A stretch of DNA of 19,119 bases from Candidatus Latescibacterota bacterium (lineage in GTDB: Bacteria > Latescibacterota > UBA2968 > UBA8231), in the NCBI GenBank assembly GCA_022827165.1, contig JAJDTN010000027.1, forward strand, positions 1 to 19,119. The letters are read 5' to 3'. Under the pieces are notes generated by a model that was not told where the DNA came from, did not search any database, and saw only the letters and a list, made by a program, of their open reading frames with translations. Below, piece by piece: positions 14,071-19,119 of the stretch. Positions within the stretch are counted from its first letter, which is position 1. The number at the start of each line of letters is the position of its first letter. A program made the translations under genes and the position numbers.

Positions 14071-17000
14071 CTAGCGGTAGTAGCCCTTCACCCATCTCGT
14101 GTTGTAGTCGAGCACGTAGCGCACGTGCTCCGGCGTGGCGGGGTAGCTCTCGTCCGGGCCGTAGGGGTAGCGGGACATGCCGTGGAAGGGCAGGGGCTCG
14201 ACGGTGAGGGAGTGGGCGGAGTGGAAGTCCATGTCCTTGCCGAAGCCGTCGGCGTAGAGCAGGAAGGTCCGCTCCCAGCCCGCGGGCACCGGCGGGAAGG
14301 CGCCGGCTTCGACCTCGAGGGTCAGCTCGTCGCCGTGGCGCAGGATGGCGAAGCGGTCGTCCACGGCGGCCACCAGCTCGGTCACGTCGCCGTGGCGCGT
14401 GAAGGCGCCGGCGTGGGTCCCCCAGGGGGCCTCGGTGCGCAGCCGCTCGTAGTGGTAGCGGAAGGCGAAGGTGCCGCGGACCGACTCGTGGGCGGGGTAT
14501 CCGCGCCAGTGCAGGTCGGCCTCGAAGCGGCGCCGGTGGACGCGGCGCGGCGCCTCCGGCTCGGCCTGCCCGAGGAGGAACTGGTCCCAGTAGACGCAGG
14601 CCCGGGTGGTGATGCGCAGGCGCGCCCTCTCCGTGCCGGCCGGGAAGAGCCCGTCCAGATCGACGAGCATCGTCTTCGGCAGTCCGGCGGGGGTGCCCAT
14701 GTCGGCGGTCGCCAGGCGCCAGCCCTCGCCGTGGTCGACCTCCAGCCGCGGCGGCGCCCGCCCCAGGCCGCGCTGGGAAGCTGCCCAGTTGCTGCTGGAA
14801 TGGGCGTAGTCGACCCAGCCGTGGGCCAGCAGGACCGGGTGCGGCCAGTCCCTCAAGTCGCCCAGATCCAGGATCAGGGTGGACTCGCCGGCGTAGCCGT
14901 GGATGTCGCTGCGCGCGAACCCCTCGTACCAGATGTCGTCGATGCGGGCCAGCTCCGCCCCCGCGTCGCGGCCCTCGCTGTCGCGCGCGCTCGCCAGCGG
15001 GCGGGTTCGCGACAGGGCATAGGTCCGGAAGGGGGGGTAGGGGGGTGCGGACAACAGGCGCTCGTTCGGCTCCAGGCGCAGGCCGGCGGGGTGGTCGACG
15101 GCGACCAGTTCCGCGGCGTCGAGGTAGACGATCTCCTCCAGCTGGTTGGCCACCTGCAGCACGTAGCTCCCGTCCTTGGCCTCCAGGCGGCGCAGGGGGA
15201 GGTACTCGTCCGTGTCCGGCGTGTAGTACTGCCCGGGGGCGGTCAGGTAGCCGATGATGGCGCCTCCGAGGAAGTCGGAGACGAAGCCGAAGCCGCTGCC
15301 GTCCCAGGCGTAGAGGACGGGGCAGGAGGTGCCCTTGCGGTCGAGCTCCATCAGCTCCAGGCGCCGGCCGGCGGCGGAGGCCAGCTCGGTCTGACGCACG
15401 CCGCTGGGCCAGAGGACGCTGACGAACTCCACCGAGTCGGACCCGGCCAGGCCGAAGTGCAGCAGCGGCGGGTCCCCGGCGCCGCCGCGCAGCTCCCGCT
15501 TCTGCTGACCGAGGGCGGTGGCGACCACCACCTTGGCGCCGAAGCCGTCGGGGTTGCTGTTGCGGCCCGACAGGTCGACGGCGAGCCAGTTCCCGGCGTC
15601 GCTGTCGTTGAGCCACCTCTTGCGGCCGGCGAGCACGTCGAGGCGGCCGTCGCCGTCGGCGTCGAGGATGGCCCACGGCCCCGGTCCGAGATCCGCGCCC
15701 GCGGGCTGGAAGTCGGAGCCCTGGCCAACGGCGGTCCGGGCGCCCTCGGGACCGACCCACAGGAGGTCGAGGTCGCCGTCGTTGTCGAAGTCGGCGGGCA
15801 GGACCTGGCGGGCGCCGTCCGGAGCCGGCACCGGGACCGCCTCGAAGGCGGTGCCGCGGTTGGCGTGCAGGCGGGCGCCGGCGGCGGTCACCACCAGCAC
15901 GTCCATGCGCCCGTCCGGGTCGAGGTCGGCCACGGCGAGGCCGGTGACCCCGCCCGCTTCCAGGCCCCGGCGGCCGGCCACGTCGGTGAAGGTGCCGTCG
16001 CGGTTGTTGCCGTAGAGGCCGAGGGACCGGCCCCCGGCCAGGATGTCGACGTCGCGGTCGTCGTCGAAGTCGGACAGGACAGCCGTCTCGACGCCGGGGA
16101 CGGCCAGGCGGGCGGCGGCGGTGGCGTCGGCGAAGGCTCCCGTGCCGTCGTTGGCCCACAGGACCAGGCCGGGACCGGCGGCGATCAGGTCGGCGTCGCC
16201 GTCGTGATCGACATCCCCGAAGAGCGCCGTCCCCGGGGCCGGCGCCAGGGACTCGTCCGAGAGCCGGAAGCGCCCGCCCTCGTCCTGGCGGAGGAGGCGC
16301 AGACCGTCGCCGGACCAGGCGGCGTCGGCGTCGCCGTCGTCATCGACGTCGGCGAAGACCAGGCCCCGGGCCGCCGGAACCCCTTCGAGGTCCCAGGCCG
16401 CGCCCGCCAGGAGGCCGTCGTCGCCGTTGTTCAGCAGCAGCGGCCCTCGGCCGGTGCCGGCCACCACGTCGGCATCCCCGTCGCCGTCGGCGTCGACGGG
16501 GGTGAGGAAGAGCAGGGGACCTTCACCGGCGGCCAGGTCCGCCGCCGCCCGGAAGCGCAGGCCGCCGGCGCTTCCGGCGCCGCCGCCTCCGAAGCGGCCC
16601 TCGGCCAGGGCCTCGGCGTACTTGCCCTGACCCTGGTAGGCGGAGGAGACGCCCTCGACGCCGGCCCGGCTCAGCTGGTCGAAGCGGTCCAGAGTCCGCC
16701 GCCAGGCCTCCAGGTCGCCCTGCTGGCGCAGCTCCTGGGCGAGGGCGTAGTGGGCCGACAGGTGGGTGGGGTCCAGGGCGATGGCGCGCTCGTAGGCGGC
16801 CACCGCGGAGTCCGCCCGGCCGACCTTGGCGTGGGTCCGGCCGAGGAAGTACCACACGAGGGGGTCCTCGCCGTCGCGGGCGGCCACCTTCCGGAAGCGG
16901 TCGAGGGCGGCGGCGTAGTCACGACCCTGGGCGTGGTCGATGAGGCCCAGGGTGTAGAGGGCGTGCAGGTGACCGCCGTCGCGCTCCAGGGCCTGGCCCA

Positions 17001-17271
17001 GGGCGACGCGGGCGCTGTCGTACTTCCCCAGGCTGTAGAGGGCGATGCCGAGATTGGCGCGGGCCGTGGCGTAACCCGGGGCGAGCCGGGCGGCCTCCTC
17101 GAAGTGCTCGCGGCCCCGGACGTAGTTGTGCTGGTCCATGTAGACGACGCCCTGGTTGTTGTGCCAGCGCGCCTGCGGCGGCGGGACGCGGCCGCCGTCG
17201 CCGCCGCAGCCGAGCCCTGCCGCCAGGGCGATGCAGGCGGCGCCCACGGCCTTGACGCTCTTTTTTTGCAC
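14071..17271 (-). CDS. TPR / seven-repeat FG-GAP propeller / ASPIC-UnbV lipoprotein
   Basis: A 1066-residue secreted lipoprotein. Lipobox Cys22 is in LAAGLGC. Residues about 33-205 hold four to five TPR-like helical pairs (for example WHNNQGVVYMDQHNYVRGRE and YERAIALDPTHLSAHYALAQ). Seven FG-GAP calcium loops follow, at 260-268, 308-316, 353-361, 401-409, 449-457, 494-502 and 537-545 (for example DADGDGDAD, DVDHDGDAD, DFDNDGDLD), enough for one seven-bladed beta-propeller. Residues about 561-640 are an ASPIC/UnbV domain (NWLAVDLSGRNSNPDGFGAK, then VLWPSGVRQTE). The remaining 420 residues match nothing I recognise. Such CRTAC1-like proteins are common in Planctomycetes and Bacteroidetes but are functionally obscure; ligand binding or complex assembly at the surface is inferred. 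The GTG start has GGAGGAGG upstream and is followed at once by seven A residues. Confidence 0.93.
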   Translation of the reverse strand: MQKKSVKAVGAACIALAAGLGCGGDGGRVPPPQARWHNNQGVVYMDQHNYVRGREHFEEAARLAPGYATARANLGIALYSLGKYDSARVALGQALERDGGHLHALYTLGLIDHAQGRDYAAALDRFRKVAARDGEDPLVWYFLGRTHAKVGRADSAVAAYERAIALDPTHLSAHYALAQELRQQGDLEAWRRTLDRFDQLSRAGVEGVSSAYQGQGKYAEALAEGRFGGGGAGSAGGLRFRAAADLAAGEGPLLFLTPVDADGDGDADVVAGTGRGPLLLNNGDDGLLAGAAWDLEGVPAARGLVFADVDDDGDADAAWSGDGLRLLRQDEGGRFRLSDESLAPAPGTALFGDVDHDGDADLIAAGPGLVLWANDGTGAFADATAAARLAVPGVETAVLSDFDDDRDVDILAGGRSLGLYGNNRDGTFTDVAGRRGLEAGGVTGLAVADLDPDGRMDVLVVTAAGARLHANRGTAFEAVPVPAPDGARQVLPADFDNDGDLDLLWVGPEGARTAVGQGSDFQPAGADLGPGPWAILDADGDGRLDVLAGRKRWLNDSDAGNWLAVDLSGRNSNPDGFGAKVVVATALGQQKRELRGGAGDPPLLHFGLAGSDSVEFVSVLWPSGVRQTELASAAGRRLELMELDRKGTSCPVLYAWDGSGFGFVSDFLGGAIIGYLTAPGQYYTPDTDEYLPLRRLEAKDGSYVLQVANQLEEIVYLDAAELVAVDHPAGLRLEPNERLLSAPPYPPFRTYALSRTRPLASARDSEGRDAGAELARIDDIWYEGFARSDIHGYAGESTLILDLGDLRDWPHPVLLAHGWVDYAHSSSNWAASQRGLGRAPPRLEVDHGEGWRLATADMGTPAGLPKTMLVDLDGLFPAGTERARLRITTRACVYWDQFLLGQAEPEAPRRVHRRRFEADLHWRGYPAHESVRGTFAFRYHYERLRTEAPWGTHAGAFTRHGDVTELVAAVDDRFAILRHGDELTLEVEAGAFPPVPAGWERTFLLYADGFGKDMDFHSAHSLTVEPLPFHGMSRYPYGPDESYPATPEHVRYVLDYNTRWVKGYYR

Positions 17272-17281
17272 TCTCTATATT
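17252..17281 (+). promoter_or_regulatory. Predicted promoter of tRNA-Gly, overlapping the lipoprotein start
   Basis: TTGACG at 17252-17257 (5 of 6 consensus bases), an 18-base spacer and TATATT at 17276-17281 (5 of 6). Transcription would begin near 17288, seven bases before the tRNA's first base. The -35 and spacer lie over the first seven codons of the opposing lipoprotein gene, and the -10 lies over the stretch between its Shine-Dalgarno and GTG. Confidence 0.65.
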
Positions 17282-17294
17282 CCTCCTCCCGATC

Positions 17295-17370
17295 GCGGGA
17301 GTAGCTCAGTTGGTAGAGCCCCACGTTGCCAACGTGGTTGTCGCGAGTTCGAGTCTCGTCTCCCGCTCCA
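17295..17370 (+). tRNA. tRNA-Gly (anticodon GCC), CCA encoded
   Basis: A complete cloverleaf can be drawn. Acceptor arms GCGGGAG and CTCCCGC pair fully. The D arm is GCTC/GAGC around AGTTGGTA. The anticodon stem CCACG/CGTGG closes the loop TTGCCAA, placing GCC at 17328-17330 (glycine). The T arm is GCGAG/CTCGT, with one G-U pair, around TTCGAGT. The discriminator base is T, and a genomically encoded CCA occupies 17368-17370. It reads codons GGC and GGT, the major glycine codons of this GC-rich genome. It lies on the strand opposite both flanking genes, with its own promoter upstream and terminator downstream. Confidence 0.97.
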
Positions 17371-17375
17371 CCGAA

Positions 17376-19119
17376 TCAGCGGCCCGTCCCCGAAGGCAGC
17401 CCCGCCTTCCCGGGGCGGGCCGTTTCTCTTGGCCCCTCGAGCATCTGCAGCAGCGCCGGCAACAGGGTGACGGCTGAGACGAAGCAGGATCCCAGTCCCA
17501 GAAGCGTGACCGCGCCGACCCAGTAGAGGGCCGGGTGATGGGCGGGCACGAGGCCGGCGAAGCCGACCATGGTCGTCAGCGTCGTGGCCATCAGCACCGT
17601 GCCCGTCGTGCGCAGCACGAGGCGCATCGATCCCGGGCCGGCCTCGCGGTAGCGGTGGAACATGTGCACGGCGTTGTCGATCCCCATGCCGATGATCGTG
17701 GGGAAGGCGACCATGTTGTAGATGTTGACCTTGAAATCGAAGACGTACATCAAACCCGTGACCCAGGCCAGCGCCGTGAGCAGGGGCGTGAGGACGAGCA
17801 GGCTCCGCCCGAGACTGCCCAGGTCGATGAGCAGCACCAGAGTGACGGCGATGAGCGAGACGGCCACCGCCTTGACGGCGTCGTCGAGCATCAGCTCCAG
17901 CATCTCGGCGAAGATGATGTGGGCGCTCGAGGCGAAGAAGGTGCCGCCGGCGGGCGTCTCGATCTCCTTGATCTGCCGGGCGAAGGCGATGGCGTTGCGC
18001 CCGTCGCGCAGGGGCACGGCGGCGTTGATCTGCACGAAGCTGAGGATCTCGCCGTTCTTGCCGGAGAAGCTCTTGGTCATCTCCCCGGGCAGGTCCTCCA
18101 GCCGCAGCCGGGAGACCTCCAGGTAGCGCCGCAGGGAGTCGACGCGGGCGCGGGTGCCGCTGTCGAGGAGGTCCTCGTTCTCCTCCAGGGTCTGCCGCAG
18201 GCCGGCGAGGATGGCCAGCTTCTCCTCCTGATCGGCGGGCAGCAGGGAGTAGACGCTGCGCACCGAGCGGATGGTGGAGCTGTCGCCGTGGGCGGCGCGC
18301 CGCCTCTCGACCTCGGCCACCACCGCCATCGCCTGCTCCTCGTTCTCGGTGAGGACGATGGCCGGCGCGCGGGTCTCCTTCAGCTCGTCGGGCAGGCTCG
18401 CCTTCGGCCCCCCGGCGGAGGTGTCCGGACGGAGCTTCTTGAAGTCGTACTCGAAGCGCAGGTCGGCCAGGTGCAGCAACGAGTAGCCCGTGGCCGCCAC
18501 GGCCAGGATCATGGTGAGGTGGGGCACGGGGTAGCGGCCGCGCCGCAGCAGGTGGCCGGGGACCTCCGGCTGCCCCAGGCGGATCAGCCGCAGTCTCTCG
18601 GCCAGGACGAGGAAGGCCGGGCAGATGACGACCATGGCCACCAGCGAGAACAGGATCCCCACGCCGACGATGAAGCCGAACTCGCTGAACCCCTTGAAGT
18701 CGGAGAACAGCAGCGAGAAGAAGGCCACCGCCGTGGTCACCGCCGTGGTGGTCAGGGCGCTGCCCGTCTGGCAGACCGTCTCCACGAGGGCGGCTTCGGT
18801 CTCCAGCCCCCTGCGGCGGGCCTCGCGGTAGCGGGCGAAGATGTGGATGCCGAAGTCGATGCCGAGACCGAAGAGGATGGCGAAGAGGCAGACGGTGATC
18901 TGGTTGAGGTTGCCGATGACGAGCCAGGTGAGGGCGAAGGTCCACGACAGGCTCATGAGCAGGGGGACGACGACGAAGAGCGGCGACAGGACCTGGCGGA
19001 AGTAGAGGGAGATGAGCAGGAGGACGCCGAGGAAGGCGTAGAGCGCCGTCGACCGCAGGTCCTGCACGATCACGTCGTACTGGGTGAAGGCGTTGTTGAA
19101 GCTGCCCGAGAAGGAGACC
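17376..19119 (-). CDS. RND/MMPL-family transporter (5' end outside window)
   Basis: C-terminal 580 or so residues of a polytopic inner-membrane protein of the RND superfamily (MMPL/'predicted exporter' type, related to HpnN). The frame stays open to the right edge, so internal GTG codons such as the one at 19073 are not the start. Two homologous membrane halves are visible. The first contains LFGLGIDFGIHIFARYREAR and a helix set ending MVVICPAFLVLAERL. A periplasmic domain of about 240 residues follows, rich in charged helices (LRQTLEENEDLLDSG). The second half contains GMGIDNAVHMFHRYREAG and ends AVTLLPALLQML. The acidic GxGIDxxxH positions in both halves fit proton-driven transport. Such proteins export lipids, hopanoids or hydrophobic compounds; the substrate here is unknown. 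The stop is 104 bases from the lipoprotein gene, with tRNA-Gly on the other strand between them. Confidence 0.92.
   Translation of the reverse strand, partial: VSFSGSFNNAFTQYDVIVQDLRSTALYAFLGVLLLISLYFRQVLSPLFVVVPLLMSLSWTFALTWLVIGNLNQITVCLFAILFGLGIDFGIHIFARYREARRRGLETEAALVETVCQTGSALTTTAVTTAVAFFSLLFSDFKGFSEFGFIVGVGILFSLVAMVVICPAFLVLAERLRLIRLGQPEVPGHLLRRGRYPVPHLTMILAVAATGYSLLHLADLRFEYDFKKLRPDTSAGGPKASLPDELKETRAPAIVLTENEEQAMAVVAEVERRRAAHGDSSTIRSVRSVYSLLPADQEEKLAILAGLRQTLEENEDLLDSGTRARVDSLRRYLEVSRLRLEDLPGEMTKSFSGKNGEILSFVQINAAVPLRDGRNAIAFARQIKEIETPAGGTFFASSAHIIFAEMLELMLDDAVKAVAVSLIAVTLVLLIDLGSLGRSLLVLTPLLTALAWVTGLMYVFDFKVNIYNMVAFPTIIGMGIDNAVHMFHRYREAGPGSMRLVLRTTGTVLMATTLTTMVGFAGLVPAHHPALYWVGAVTLLGLGSCFVSAVTLLPALLQMLEGPRETARPGKAGLPSGTGR
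17380..17430 (+). terminator. Intrinsic terminator of tRNA-Gly, inside the RND gene's 3' coding end
   Basis: Bases 17380-17422 fold into a long GC stem: CGGCCCG/CGGGCCG, then CCCCG/CGGGG after a one-base bulge, then AAGGC/GCCTT after a two-base bulge, with a six-base loop. TTTCTCTT follows on the plus strand at 17423-17430. This is a typical rho-independent terminator 10 bases after the tRNA. On the other strand it encodes the last residues of the RND transporter (about TARPGKAGLPSGTGR). Confidence 0.8.

Noticed and set aside
14125..17304. A 1059-codon plus-strand open frame opposite the TPR/UnbV lipoprotein gene
   Set aside because: Its translation is Val/Gly/Glu/Ala/Arg-rich with no domain or signal peptide, a typical antisense shadow of a GC-rich gene. 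The minus frame has clear domains and a Shine-Dalgarno.
1..19119. Mobile elements, CRISPR arrays, toxin-antitoxin or defence genes, or a prophage attachment site at the tRNA
   Set aside because: I saw no direct repeats, transposase or integrase motifs, nor a partial duplicate of the tRNA 3' end. Composition and gene style are even throughout.

Overview
This is a GC-rich bacterial chromosomal segment, densely packed with genes of even base composition. I see no insertion sequence, integrase, prophage or CRISPR array. Lipoprotein-type signal peptides, a class A penicillin-binding protein, an M23 endopeptidase and an RND-type transporter point to a diderm (Gram-negative-like) cell. The mix also includes FG-GAP/UnbV proteins, a Minf_1886-type protein and a GerW/DUF2953 pair outside any sporulation context. 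That suits an uncultured lineage near the FCB or PVC groups (for example Eisenbacteria-, Krumholzibacteria- or Gemmatimonadota-like), but no gene here fixes the phylum.

Left block (1-7121, minus strand). Seven co-directional genes, in transcription order: an M23 endopeptidase, a Minf_1886-type protein, the nickel-cofactor protein LarC, a small FG-GAP exported protein, a xylose-isomerase-like TIM-barrel sugar isomerase/epimerase, a DppA-like peptide-binding lipoprotein, and a DppB-like permease cut by the left edge. Minf_1886/larC and larC/FG-GAP overlap by 4 bp (GTGA, ATGA). The block therefore joins nickel-pincer cofactor maturation, possible sugar isomerisation and oligopeptide (possibly metal-complex) uptake. 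The rest of the Dpp operon should lie beyond base 1.

Centre (7122-11863). rlmN and a DUF457/YdjM-like membrane protein form a plus-strand pair with a 4-bp overlap. They diverge from the M23 gene at a compact bidirectional promoter whose two -10 hexamers lie on the same bases. A minus-strand pair follows, DUF2953 then gerW, again with an ATGA overlap. A long plus-strand gene encodes an exported protein with Ig-like regions and one C-terminal membrane anchor.

Right block (11874-19119). On the minus strand come an RND/MMPL transporter (5' end outside the window), a 1066-residue TPR / seven-repeat FG-GAP / UnbV lipoprotein, and a bifunctional PBP1A. A plus-strand tRNA-Gly(GCC) gene sits in the 104-base gap between the first two. 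Its promoter reaches into the start of the lipoprotein gene and its terminator lies in the last codons of the transporter gene.

Most of the window is envelope biology plus housekeeping (rlmN, tRNA). I do not see a clear defence or mobile system. The most unusual points are the tRNA unit nested in opposing genes, the shared -10 promoter, the orphan larC context and the large propeller/UnbV lipoprotein with an unassigned C-terminal third. Many starts are GTG (permease, SBP, larC, Minf_1886, rlmN, DUF457, TPR lipoprotein) and one is probably TTG.
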